Both the position numbers and the translations under genes were made by a program. The notes beneath the pieces are model-generated. The model saw only the letters and a list, made by a program, of their open reading frames with translations. It did no database searches and was not told where the DNA came from. A stretch of DNA of 64,000 nucleotides from Lucifuga dentata (Eukaryota; Chordata; Actinopteri; Ophidiiformes; Bythitidae), in contig VXCM01000246.1 of assembly GCA_014773175.1 (NCBI GenBank), forward strand, positions 74,501 to 138,500, read 5' to 3'. This document shows, piece after piece, positions 36,871-55,613 of this stretch. Numbering within the stretch: the first letter of the stretch is position 1; the number at the start of each line of letters is the position of its first letter.

Positions 36871-38211
36871 CAAAATGAGAGAAAGGTCTACAGCCATTCA
36901 ATGTATGTAAATTCCTCTCTATATTTTCCTTTGTAGGTGGCACAGATGTAGCTCACAGGTTGCTGCACATTGTGAATGCATATGTGAGACAATGGAGGCT
37001 AATGGCTATATGTTGCTAACTGCTAATAATGGCTCTTGACTGTCTGGTTCTTGACTGTCTGGTTCTGGCTAATTGATCATGAGTGTCGTCGCTACAGTAG
37101 CAGCAGTTATTTTCTGTGACTCATTACAATTTTTTAAAGTTATTTGTGTATCTCGTTTTTGTGTTGATGTTAACAGAAAGCTAAAATTATTTCACGTCAT
37201 TAGTTGTGACATATACTGTTATTTGTTATTTGTTATGTACTCTTTTCTTTACCTCAGAATGACATAGATGTATGGAAAAAGAAACATGGTGACATTGATT
37301 TTTGATGAGTCGCTTAACATCTGCTCAACAGCATTTTTATGACTTAAATATCATCATAAAGTTTCTTTTCAAATGGTTTGGCATTCTGGGAAATTTTAAT
37401 AGCGCCAAAACTAATTATATTACCACTAGATTGGTGGTATTCCTCATTATTTTAGTGGCTTTTCCAAACCCAGCAGATCTGCCAATTTCTGGTTTCACAC
37501 TTTAAAAATGTTTTGTGTTTTTAACAACATGTTGGTTTGAAACACTGGACAGAGTAAGCCAGATTTTGTTGTTGGATGAATTTGATGGGCTGAGATGGGC
37601 TGAGATTCATAAAACACCAGAAAATTACCATGTACTCTTCTAAACAACATATGTCAATACATATGGTAGTATATGCGCATCTGTCTCTGAACTGTACAAT
37701 GTGCTTATTCACAGCCATTTGCTATTTACCATACAAAACATATATTTACAGCAGAATTTGTATTCTTGCCGGTTTTACCCTAAACAGTTGGTTAATTTTT
37801 TGACTAATTGGAAAAGGAGATTGTTAAATACACCAGGCCTTCATTCTAAGTATCATATCAGATCTCTGTGGGAATGGAGTTTGCCTGGATAGAAACCCAC
37901 ATGTCCAAATTGCAAAACATGCTTTATTTATACTGATAGTTTAAAACAGTATTTAAACTGTTAATGCTACAACATAAACAGAGGCATGGTTCTAGGAGAA
38001 TTCATTTCAAAGCTCCTTTGAATCTCTGACATGCATTTGTATGTTGGCGTTTCTTTCCGTGCAGCCTCGATGAGTTTTTTAACCCTCAGAAGCCTAATCT
38101 GTGCCATTAATGGAGTTTTTGTTGAAGTTAATTAACCATTTTCAATAATAGCAGCACAGCAATCCCAGTAGAGAGCCATATAAGGAGGGAGAAACGGAGA
38201 GCGATTATGCT

Positions 38212-38224
38212 GTTGCCTAGCAAC
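38212..38224. promoter_or_regulatory. Perfect palindromic X-box (RFX motif)
   Basis: GTTGCC-T-AGCAAC fits the RFX consensus GTNRCC-N(0-3)-RGYAAC in both half-sites. It lies about 5.5 kb upstream of the slc6a1 ATG in otherwise gene-free DNA. Regulatory use is inferred. Confidence 0.35.
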
Positions 38225-38755
38225 ACATGTACAAAATTTGAAGCGATTTAGTGCTCCCATACTGGTTATCATGGAGGTCATATGTTTACTAAATCCACAG
38301 CGTGTGCTGGCTGTCACACAGGGCTGTAAACAGATCGACACAAGTACCTGTCCCAGTGTTTGGAGGACATTGAAGTGTTGATGACACACACGTTCAACCT
38401 GCACACACACAGCCTGCAATCAGGCTGTGTTTCCTAAATACAACTGTTTGATTCCATAGATTTGTGAGACTGCTTTTTTCTTTTGATTGAGTCACAAACG
38501 CTGTAGAGATTTAACTTTTCTGCATAGTTGATCCCCTCAGCAATGTAAAATCAGAGTTAAGAAACAGAGGAGAGCAACAGAGCATGCTCCATAAAATTGG
38601 TCGATGATTCACTCAATATTCCTGAAACATGATTGGCTAGTGCACCTCATTGATTCCCACATCCCATAATACTTTAGTACACACGTAAACATTATCTGCC
38701 AAAAACTGTTATCAAAATCAGTCCTCTCAGCTTGTTTTGCCTGCTTGTATATTGT

Positions 38756-38758
<3 letters not shown>

Positions 38759-38793
<35 letters not shown>
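38759..38793. repeat. (GA)n microsatellite
   Basis: A pure AG run inside a longer purine-rich stretch ending near 38865. Confidence 0.95.
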
Positions 38794-38803
<10 letters not shown>

Positions 38804-40081
38804 AAGGGAGACACAAAGAGAAAAAAAGAGATAAATGGAGGGAGAAAGAGAGAGGCGAGACAGAGCTGCTGATGCACTCACTTCACAGCAATTTAGGTCA
38901 TGCTAAACAAACTACAAATACGAGCATCGAGCCTTGAAGTGATTTCAGCATCTTCAGAGGCCATGCTTTGTGTACGGCTCAATGTGGTGGGTACATTTAA
39001 AATAAAAGAAGCAATGTACATGTTGTAAATGCTTAGGTGTCTCGACGCTGGTGTGGGATACATTTTCAGGTGTGAAGTAAATTTGATCACCCGTCCCTGG
39101 GAGAGCAGAGCAAATTATATTTACACCTAATATAAAAATACTGAGAGATCAGTTATCCAGTTATGCATCACTTCCCCGATGGAAATACTGTATTCTATAC
39201 TGTATATGTATTCCAGGATAGTAGTCACTCTATCATGGAGATATACAGGAAGAGGTAAAGCAGTATTATGCATAAATAGCAGATAACAGGCTGCAAATCC
39301 AGATTCTGACAGAATAAATCTGTCTGGATTATCCAATAAGACAGTTACTTTTATTTTAAATAGCCCGTTTAAATTGGTCTTGCTGTCCAAGCATTTGTTT
39401 TGCATTTAGTTGTGCTGATGTTTTATTTTGCAGATTTTATTTTTACAAAGCTCCAGATGTACTCAGATATAACCTGAAAGGGTTATTGATGTAATATATT
39501 CTGATAATGTCATTAAACACAAATTAATGGTGATTAGCATTAATTGAGAGAGCCTCATTGTAAAGCCACCATCAGCGAGTGAAATTATTGTTATATTATT
39601 TTCCTCTTTATTTCTCCGGTAAATATATTTTATCTGTGTTTTGCTAGTTGTACACAAATGCTGACTTTTAAAACTCTGCAGACAGACAGAATGTTTGGGA
39701 ATAAAACTAAAATGGAATGTTTAAACAGTTTTAGCAGGAGAGGAAAACAAGCCCAAAACAATATGAATAAAATATAAGAATTGCTTATGATTAGCATACT
39801 AATGACTAATCAACATGCTAATCAGTTTATTTGTGGGCTCAAATTGCAGACTGGTGTTGAGAAATTGAGGCCATGAAAATGTATCTGAAAACTGAGAAAT
39901 CTTCTCATTGCACAGCTATTATGAAATTGCAAAAACAACAGTTTCAAAGTAGTTCATTAAAATGTGCAGACAAGGAGAGAAACGTTGGATTTAACATTGT
40001 TTATATTTACATCTGAATACTTGAGCTGCATAAATGCAAAGGGGTTGTCTTTATATTCCAATCCATTTTACAAGCATTATT

Positions 40082-40203
40082 TGTGTGTGTGTGTGTGTGT
40101 GTGTGCGTGTGTGCGTGTGTGTGTGTGTGTGTGTGTGAAGGATTTAAATTTAAAATTAAAATTTTTTGTTTTGGGATATTTTGGATTTCATAAATAAAAC
40201 TGG

Positions 40204-40245
<42 letters not shown>
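40082..40245. repeat. Two (GT)n microsatellites
   Basis: 40082-40137 (with GC interruptions) and 40207-40245, separated by 69 bases of AT-rich sequence. Confidence 0.95.
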
Positions 40246-40246
<1 letters not shown>

Positions 40247-42196
40247 TTCTGTGCTTTTATAATTGTGATTTTTTTTTGATCAGTTAAACAAAATATACAT
40301 TTGATGATGATTTGTTATGAAGTTGTTTGGAGTATTTTTACTACGGATGTCAAAGTCACATTTTTTTAAATTACAATGATCACATCTGTCTGTATTAATA
40401 AGTATATAAGCCTTCAAAATGTAAGAAGCAGTTTGTCTTTCACTGTTCATTGAAATGCACCTCTGATGCTTTTCTAAAGACCTCAATCATGCTGATTTTA
40501 CAACCAGTGGGCCAGCAAAGAGGGGCAGCCCGAGCCCCAATTTCAGTCACATAAAGCCATTAGAAGTATGGACAGGTAATCCCAGCCTAATGGAGCATAT
40601 ACAGCATTCATGAGGAGGCAAATCTAAACTTCCATCTGAAATGAGGATGCTGGCGAAAGGCTAGTGAGCTGCATCAAAGCAAAGCTGAGGGGTGAGGAGG
40701 TCAGCCGGCTGAGCGTACATGTCACCAGTCTGCTTGGCATGCCTCTACACTCCATCAGCAGGTATATAAATACGTGTCAAGTTTCACACTCCATGTCTGC
40801 AGGGAAAGCAGCCCAGATGGGATTTTAAATGCTACATTTCATGTGGTATCATTTAGTGGGTTAGTTCACCCCTCATTGGTTTGCCATCTGCTGCCCTCTC
40901 AGCCTGTGTGTTGCATCCACACTGGAGTCTGTAGCTCCTCATCCTTTTCCAGCAGTTTACGCTACAGTTTCATTAAAGAAGTGCATCCACTTGCTGACTG
41001 ATACACATGGAGATGGGGNGGGGGGGGGGGGGATGGGAAACTAGAAGCATGGAGCCTTAAACGTGCAACCTGTGATCCAAATATGAATAAATTTCTTGTC
41101 CACCACCAAACCCAAAAGTTTGTTTATATTAATAATGTTTATCATATTTCAGCTGTGATTAGTTGCCACATACAAAAAAATATGATTTTAATTCAATTAT
41201 GTATGCAGATCTATAGCTCAAACTGACATGACTATAAAACTGAATGGAACTTTAAAATATGACTTTATTATAAGCCAAGATGACAGCAATGTTCACGCAG
41301 CAAAAGGGAAACTTGTGCTAAATATTCCTGTAAATCAAACAAGTGGGTGCATTTATACAGGCTGAGAATCACTTACCTTGCACTTAAATCTGAAGAAATG
41401 CTCTTTAAAGAAATCATGTCTTCTTGCTGTCTTTTATTTTCCATATTTTCCAGATGATTTCTATAGAAAAAGAAGAAAAAAATCCCATCTGATCCACTCT
41501 TTGCTGCCCATATGAACATTCTTGTCTTCTAGTTCATTGATTTTTAAAATCTTTTTTCTTTGTTAAAATTTGTTTTAAAAAAAATCTTAAGTCCACCACT
41601 TTATTCTTCTCACACATCCCTTCATTTCTGGAGACGTCGGGCTTTGGACGATTACAGGCAGAATTAGACAAGCAGCCAATGTTCCCTCCCTTTATTGACG
41701 GGCTCCCTTTATCACAAATTGCCAGATTTGCAGGCAGCCGCTGACTGGCCTCATCTTCCAAATATATGCATTTGGAGCTAACAATCCTGCAGATATTGCT
41801 CTTCATATGTTCCAATTTCGTACCTCCTCAATACATTAATACATTATATCACTGGAGGGAAGATTGGAGTGTTTTGAGGATGTTGTAATTTGTAGGTTTG
41901 GGCGCAAAGACAATTACAATTTTAAGCAGTAAAATCCTGAAAGTGTTGGGGGGGGGGGGGGGGGNAAAAAAAAAAACCCTGAAATAAATAGCAAAAAGCC
42001 CCAAACTGTCCTTGGAAAACCTTTTCAACCAGTTTAAACTTGCTATGGGAGGTCATTACAAAAACTGTCTATCCAGTGTGAATATCTCATTATTGGTATT
42101 TAGTATAACGGGAAGCAATGACTAAAACAATTTAAAAATGTGGGCATATTGGAAACAAATACGTTGCAAGTGCGTTGTGGTGCAGCCTATAGAAGA

Positions 42197-42310
42197 TGAT
42201 GAGGAGGAGGAGGAGGAGGAGGGAGAGAGAGANGACAGTCGCACAAGGCGAAGCGGCTGCTGCCCGTTTTGATTTAGCCTCCTCCTCCTCCTCCTCCTCT
42301 TCCTCCTCCT
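42197..42310. repeat. (GGA)n and (CCT)n tracts in inverted orientation
   Basis: GAGGAGG units at about 42197-42223 face CCTCCTCC units at 42279-42310, with a GA run and a single N (42233) between. The two arms can pair. They lie just upstream of the probable slc6a1 first exon. Confidence 0.8.
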
Positions 42311-42329
42311 GGTCTTCAGCACTGCTTCC

Positions 42330-42522
42330 CGCTGGACAGCTCCTTCCTGGACTCCTGTGACGCTGCATGGTCCCTTTAAGTCTTTTAATGGAAGTAAAAT
42401 CTATTTATGTTCCAAGAAATACTGGGAGTTTACAACTTCACCCAAAGGAGGAATCTGCGGATACCTCGTTTCGAGATTTGTGTCAGGCTGCGCATCCTCG
42501 GCAGCACAGATCACAGATTTAT
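42330..42522 (+). promoter_or_regulatory. slc6a1: Probable slc6a1 non-coding first exon / promoter area
   Basis: GC-richer sequence ends at a good donor, TTATT|GTGAGTAAC (about 42522/42523). slc6a1 coding begins in a later exon with a likely acceptor, TCTCTACAG, at 43636. A non-coding 5' exon is usual for this gene family. The region 42523-43500 is relatively CpG-rich but shows no coding frame. The transcription start is not visible. Confidence 0.35.
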
Positions 42523-43501
42523 TGTGAGTAACTTGGATGCTGATTTCTGCATGTCTCTGCGTGTTTGAATCCTCATACAAACGAGTCTTGCAAATGCACC
42601 ATTTATTTTTGCCACTGCAGAGACGATTGAATTGTGCATGCAGCTGTCAATATGGTACTGAGATCAATGTAATGACTGGATAATGAGCTTTAGACCTTTT
42701 TGCTATAGCCATTTAAAGGCAGAATTGATTGCTTTTCTCTGGTCTGTCGGATGTTGCAAAGTGAAGACGCATTCTAGGGTTCTCGGGCTTTTAAAAACGC
42801 GTTTGGTTATCAATTAATCGGATGAAATGGGGTGGCTATTCGTGCAGCCTGATGCGTAAAGCTGTTACGCACTGGGCATCCCTTTGTCTCCACAATGCGT
42901 TTTGTGTTTCAGTTTGTTTGAGACCTCTCTGTGTTCGTGCTGCTTGTATTTCTGTGTATGGATAACTGTTAAGGGGATCTGCAGGTGGTAACTGGTGGAT
43001 TCAGCTTCATTACGCTTAATTCTCATTGGGTTATTTGGTATTGCATCTGCGCGTCTTGCGCTTGAGGTGCACGTATTGGATCGTGTAATTTGTCTTAAAG
43101 TTTTATTTTTTTAATTTGATTTTTTTTTCGTGTTTGTGATATAATTTGTCGTTGTTAAGCTTAAATCATTGTAGACTTTGTTTAGCCTATCATGTGCGTG
43201 CTGATTTGGTTTTGGCTGCTGTTCATTTACGCGCAATCTGTCGTCTGTGTTTGGGAGCAAGTCCAGAATGACTTTGCCATCGATGATTTTTGGTGTTTGT
43301 TGAGTCTTATGAATGAAAATTTTGTCAAGGATCCAAATGCTCATGACATGTTTTAACCTTGTAAATATTTAGCATGTAATTCAACATATCAGCGGTTCAA
43401 AATTCCGCCAATGTTGTTTTTATTGCAGCTGACGGGGAGTAAATGCAAATATTGCCCAATGTATCCACATTTGCTTCATATGTAACCGCATTTTCAGCGG
43501 G

Positions 43502-43626
43502 TCCTGACAAACCGACCAATTGCTCTATTCACGATTCCAGGTTAACGGCGACTGACGAGCCGTNTCCTGACAAACCGACCAATTGCTCTATTCACGATTC
43601 CAGGTTAACGGCGACTGACGAGCCGT
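43502..43626. repeat. 62 bp exact direct repeat around a single N (likely assembly artefact)
   Basis: Bases 43502-43563 equal 43565-43626 exactly, separated only by N at 43564. This is what unmerged overlapping contig ends look like. It lies just upstream of the slc6a1 start exon. Confidence 0.88.
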
Positions 43627-43755
43627 GTCTCTACAGGCTTCATCTCCAGACATTCGGTCCAAAGGTTAGTTCTAAAAACCGCGAAGCTGCTGTCTACGTG
43701 GACTGGCGCTGAAGCCTCCCGTCCGACTGCCAGGACCTTTGCCAAATCCAGAGAT

Positions 43756-49862
<6,107 letters not shown>

Positions 49863-51690
49863 ACAACAAAGAAACCCTCATGGAGCATGTAGACAAAAGA
49901 GAACATTACAAGGACTTCCAAGATTTTAATTGATTCACCTACCTCCAGGGGCAATATGTGATCAAAACAGATTTTCAAACCATGTCTAAGTTTTCTGCAT
50001 TTGTAACACCAAGCCAGTGATGTCTTATTGTTGGTTTGCAGAATACAATATCAAAGACTGTTAGTGTTCACAAATACTACCATGAATCTGAAGAAAAAAG
50101 ATGTAAACATACTGTGTAATACTGTGAGAAAAGAAAAAAACATAGAAAATAGATTAGCAATTTGTTGAATATCCTCATGACTCAAGTAAATACAGTGTGA
50201 ATATAGTAGATGAAGTAGTGAACAAAATTGACATCATAGGAGAGTGCAAGAGATGGCGTCAATTTTATTGTGGATGTTTACTAAACCTCACACAGTTGTC
50301 TCTTTTCCAAATGTTGCACTCTGTGAGGAAACTACAGGCCGCATGGCAAATGGGAGCTCTGAGTAAGCACAATGCCAATAAGAAGTTCATGTTTAGGAGC
50401 TCTGGAGTAATCCAGTATTTGTTGCAAAAGATTTTGTGTGTGAGAGAGACTGTTATTTTTTCCTTCCTTTTTTGAGTAAAAAAACTTTTATGTGATTGAA
50501 ACATTTTTAGAATTATTTTTAGGATGTTTTATACTATATGTGTTGTGATGGAGGACCAAAATCAATAGGCAGACAAAAGCAAAAACTATGCCGTTTAGCG
50601 TTTGGTTGGCAAAGCACAGGGTACAAAAAAAAAAAGTACAAAACAATACAAGCACAGGGTTAGAAAAGTGAATTACAAACATTGACTATCCCTTAATGCT
50701 GATAGTCAGTCCTGTTTACGTTTTGCATGCTTTTCCTCAGGAACATCAGTGAAAAAATTTCGGAAATGTCTCCTGACAAAAAAAAAAAAAAAAAAAAAAN
50801 AAAAAAAAAAAAAAAAAGAAGAAGAAGAAGAACAGAGACGGCCTTAAGCCAGTACATCAATTTCATCTAAGCCATAGTCTGTTTACACGACTGGGCAGAT
50901 CTACAAAAATCCGCTTTATGCTAGAACAAACCCTCGGACCAACTCTGTGTTTAAGTACAGTCATTTCTTCTTTATGTGTAACAATCAATTATACATTGAT
51001 CAATATGTATTCAGCAATACATATGTAGATGTATAAGTACAGGCCAGTAAGCAGGTGGTCTGTTTCTCTTTTTGTTTCTGTTGTCTTTGCTTTACTAGTG
51101 AAAAGCACAAAGCTTTAATTTCCCCAGACTTTTGCCATGGCATGTTAGGACAATGTTAGTTTGCTTCTATGGCAGCTACTGTGAAAGGCATCTGGTCGAA
51201 CAGAACACGTTTACTTTGAAAAGCAAAACAACTGAGAGAAAATGTGAAATGGCTACAGTTCATGTCCTGTGAATTTTGTATAAAGTTACTCTACCACAGT
51301 TTTCTCTGGAACTTTGTTGTAAAACTGTACTGTGTAAAACATGTAACTGTGAATGTCTGTAATACATTGGAAGTTAATGTCTAAATGTTGAAAAAATGGA
51401 GTTGCTGTTTTCCGCAATAATATTTTGATCACAGAAACTAAAGCACATATCTTACAGAAATATATAAAAAATGATGATGACAATGAAGATACTGATGATT
51501 ATATTAAAAATAGAAATTATGTCTAGTAAAACAATATTGTTTTGTATATTTTTAACTGTCTCACTGCCTAGAGTAAAACATAATATAAACATGATATGTA
51601 TCTAAATGGTGTCACATGATAAAGCACGATTGTCATGTTATACAAAGACAAAAATATTGAAAAATAAAGAATTATAGAAAATAGAAATAC
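49863..51690 (+). other. slc6a1: Probable slc6a1 3' UTR
   Basis: No coding exon is seen. An AATAAA at 51663-51668 is a plausible polyadenylation signal, giving a 3' UTR of about 1.8 kb. It contains a poly-A tract with an N (50780-50817). The extent is a guess from the signal and AT content. Confidence 0.4.
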
Positions 51691-52287
51691 AATACACGCC
51701 TGGCCAATATGTATCTTACAGCATGTGTGTATAGCATAGTGTTTTCTAACAATGAAGTATTTGTTATCAGAAATTAAGTCACGCTGCTATCCCATCAAAC
51801 AATACATGCAGATCTGAATTCTCCTCAATAATTGGCCATTTTCTCGTCTTGTATAAGTAAATCCTGATGTATCCATACAGTATTTCTCGTCAGTAACATT
51901 TAAAACCACAAATGGGATTTTTTTTATTTAGCTGGGTTCATTCTGTTTTCTTAGAATGAGGCCAGGTGGGATGTATAAAATTAAACAAAATGAACCCCAT
52001 GTTCAGCAGTTTTGGGCCAAGATGAGAAAAGCAGTCTCCATCTCCAACTTAAGTTATTCCATGGGGGGATAAGAAAAGAAAAATACAGCTTAAAAAAAAA
52101 AAAAAAAAAAAAAAAACATCAAAAGAGAATGAGAGAAAATGTCTGAAACCTTCCTTGTGTTTTATTGAGTGTCAGAAACACAAGCTGATAGAGGCCTCAG
52201 AGAGCTGGAAAAACATCACCACCAAACAGCTCCTGCCCCGGGGCCTGGCGTGCCCACCCGCCCCATCTCCCCAACCTCTTATGGCTC

Positions 52288-52291
<4 letters not shown>

Positions 52292-52336
<45 letters not shown>
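52292..52336. repeat. (GT)n microsatellite
   Basis: About 22 TG units. A looser TG/CG-alternating stretch follows at 52471-52531. Confidence 0.95.
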
Positions 52337-52337
<1 letters not shown>

Positions 52338-54024
52338 CTTCCACCTCCTGCAGATGCTGCTTCCATTAGCTTCCAGTGTGATAAAAGAGACGGCACCAGC
52401 TGACACTACAACAATGACTCGCCGTGGATAAAAGAATGAGATGTCCCCTCTGGTAGCTCATGGCAAACTGTCTGTGTGTATGTGTGTGCGTGTGCGTGTG
52501 CATGTGTTATGTGCGTGCATGTGCATGCGTGACAGAGAGAAAGAGATGTTAGGGACAGAAAGCAATGTGTTTGAGTGGACTGGTGTTGAATAACGCCCCT
52601 AATGGCAACTCATATAAACTAGCCATTGATGGATGACTTAGTAGCCTCCATTATTCCCAGTTGTGTCATTTAGCATCATTACCTATGAAAACCAGTCAGT
52701 GCATAGGCAGCCTAAACTGATGTGTTATGTCCACAAAAGCAATAGATCATCATTTTCAGCAGCTTGATGACAGAAAGAGGAAGCTCTTGATTATTTGGGA
52801 GCAATCTAGCAGAACACAATTAGTCTTAGGTTAGGGCTTGCAATTTTCAGCAGCCAGTGATAGATTTAACTTTTTATTTTCATTGCTAGTAGTGGGTTAA
52901 AAAAAATGTTTTGCTGTGTTTTACTGAAATACATCAGGTTTGTTTTTAACAGAGAGGATGTACAGATAGCTCAACTATTGGTGGGTTTTTTCTCCTCATT
53001 TTCTGCTGGCCATGGTGAACTGGTTTCCTAGTTGTTTGAGCATCCTTCTGATGAGTTGACTGTTTGCTTTTGGTTATTTCCAATTTAATTTTGTAATGAA
53101 AGAGATTCAATAAATATTGCTTTAAACAGCACACTCTAACATTAACAATGGAAACAACCTCTTCTTACTTGTTTTAGGCAATCTACAGTTTGTGTCGGTT
53201 ATTGCTGATGACCATTGACAAAATGATTTTTCATCATCAAGACAATCTATACAATTACACTTGTGAACCATCTCAAAATATGGTAAAAAATTTTTTTAGA
53301 GATCTCCTGCTAGTTTGGCTGTAAATAGACTGCATACTTATACATTTTTAATTATTAATTTTGCTCTTGTTCTCTTATCCTTATTTGTATTTTATCATAT
53401 ATATATATATATTTTTATACTTAAGAAGCACAGTTGGAGAACCTACCAGAAAAAGCATTTCACTGATGAAATGCTTGTATGGCTGCACGTGACAAAACTT
53501 TGAAACTTGAAACTTAATGAAGAAATAAGGGAATTGCCCCCATGTTTTGGGATTGCTCATTTACTGTCTCATACATGTGTAAAATATAACCTCCATTGGC
53601 TCTGTAACTAAACAAATAAACTTGGCTACAAACTGACTCTGCATGAAGGTTTTCACATGCCTTAATACAAACGCATCCATTTTGTTAGAATCTCTGCATG
53701 TCGTGGTCAGATCAGAGCAAAGGACAGTGTTTTGGGGTCCAGCATTTCTTGGCGCTATTTTTATAGTTAAGAAATGCTTCCAGTGTGGCTGCAGGAGAGG
53801 ACAGTGGAGAAGCAAACTGGTGATCCACGATGCTTTTATGAAGAGACTACAGAACGCTCCAGCCTATGAACTCACACAGGCTGCAATCATTAATCCTCAC
53901 AGCCCTCTTAGAGGGAGAGAACGAATTCTGCTGTGAAGATGAAAAGACTGACAATTACATTGATACTTTCTCTGTTTTAACCCAGTGCCAAAGGATTTTT
54001 AGAATCATAATGCCTTATTGGGTT

Positions 54025-54028
<4 letters not shown>

Positions 54029-54092
<64 letters not shown>

Positions 54093-54103
54093 ATTGTTGT
54101 TGT
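54029..54103. repeat. Compound (TG)n-(TTG)n microsatellite
   Basis: A TG dinucleotide run passes directly into about 16 TTG units. Confidence 0.96.
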
Positions 54104-54447
54104 GGGTCAGTGAACCTGCACATTTTTGATGTGGATTTTGTGTGATCATTTGTGATGTTTTTTTTCCTTTTCTTTCTTTCTCTGATGCATTTGGTTTGCC
54201 CCAGACTTCTGTCTGAGGTACACTCACCCGAGAATTCAAAGCAAATACATTAATGAATAACTAATCTTTGCAGATGCATGAATCTACATATCAATGTAAT
54301 CAGAGGATGTTGTGTGCATGGCTATTTCCAGCAGAGGGGCTGAGAGGATGTCAAGCATGCAAAGCCTCTCTGCATATATGCTAATTGAGCTCCATTTTCC
54401 AGGCTGAATATGAACCTTGCTGAAACTTACCAGGGACCAAACTTACC

Positions 54448-54495
54448 AGGTGAGCACTAGTGCATTTTGCACACAAAATGCACTAGTGCTCACCT
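54448..54495. repeat. Perfect 22 bp inverted repeat with 4-base loop
   Basis: AGGTGAGCACTAGTGCATTTTG at 54448-54469 is followed by CACA and its exact complement to 54495. The stem has no mismatch. A nearby direct repeat (AAACTTACCAG at 54423 and 54440, approximate) flanks its left side. Confidence 0.92.
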
Positions 54496-55613
54496 GTCCT
54501 ATCAAACACACATTTATGCAGCGTGGAATGTGTGCCAACTGGAACATGTGAAATAACAGATTCCCAGTGATTTTGCATTTTAGTAATGTGCACATGTGAC
54601 GCAGCAAATATTGCGGTTATTTAATGCAGTAAAGCTCAGAGGGAAGCAGAGCATATGATTTCTGTACTGATGCAAACATCTGATTTTGAAGCCTTTGCCA
54701 AAGAGGTTACCCTGTCACAAGAGCTTATGGCACTTGCTGTCAGAATATGCATGGGTTTGAATTAACAAATCCCCCTCTTCTAGAAATTATACAGACCCTT
54801 CAAAAAGGATTTTAATTTACATTACATTATCCTTCCCCCATATCCAGCCTCTTTTGGCAGCTTGTAAACCTATAATATCTTATGGAGAAACCAACACCTG
54901 CTGTAATGTCTTGAATTTCTCTGCTGTGTTTTTGTACAACAGTGGGAGGAAATAACATTTTTAATCAACGAATAATGAAGGAGCAGCTCTGAATAAATTG
55001 ATCTCTACACTGCGAGGGAATTAAAGTCACAATAAAAAGGGCAATTCTAGCTAATCAAGAGGCTGTCCCCTACCACCTCCAGTTTCTTCAAGCCCTTCTT
55101 GGCTTTTGTCATAGCTTTTAACATTTCATAAGCCTCCAGCTCATTGACACACGCAATGATGTATTCTAAAAATGTCATATATCTGATCTCACATATGAAG
55201 ATGTTAAGTAACTATTTGGAGAGCTGTGTGTTTTATAGAAATGAATAGCTCATGCAAACCATCCGCCAAGGGGAGAACTTCCACATGGTGAGCAAGACAT
55301 GTTCCTTGGCCTGGATGTCACGCACAGTGGGTGCTTTGGATGATCTTGTGCCCTGATGTGAAGCCAGTGGGAGGAAGGGCTTGCTGTCCACTGAAGCTCC
55401 CCTAATGGATTCCTCCTGGATTCTCTGTCCAAAGGGTATCAGGCCCTGTGTTCTATACTCTGGGCCCTTTAGGCTGTGGGACTTCGATAATAGCTGACAA
55501 ATGAAAAGCTCTGTTGACATCGAATTGAGTTATTTGTTTGCCTGCTTTGACACAGAAATGACAATGGAAGAAATTACCACTAAATTTCATTATTCTGCAG
55601 TTCACTGTGAAAC

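Larger units (their letters stand above)
26110..42180. other. tnnc1-slc6a1 intergenic region (16 kb), no gene seen
   Basis: No exon with a recognisable product was found on either strand; the longer frames run through microsatellites or lack family features. Contents described separately are microsatellites, a MITE copy, a retroelement insertion, a compound hairpin and an RFX X-box. Homeodomain/POU-motif-rich stretches occur at 39505-39575, 39775-39835 and 41600-41825. Poly-A or poly-T tracts with single Ns are at 32905-32941 and 34981-35015. Confidence 0.6.

Noticed and set aside
52172..52406. Overlapping frames in both directions near the (GT)n tract
   Set aside because: They depend on the microsatellite for their length and show no conserved features.
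53643..53936. 97-codon plus and 84-codon minus frames overlapping
   Set aside because: Neither shows family features, and overlapping frames on both strands are what chance produces.
55233..55520. 95-codon minus-strand frame
   Set aside because: No recognised motif and lies between repeats. I could not support a product.
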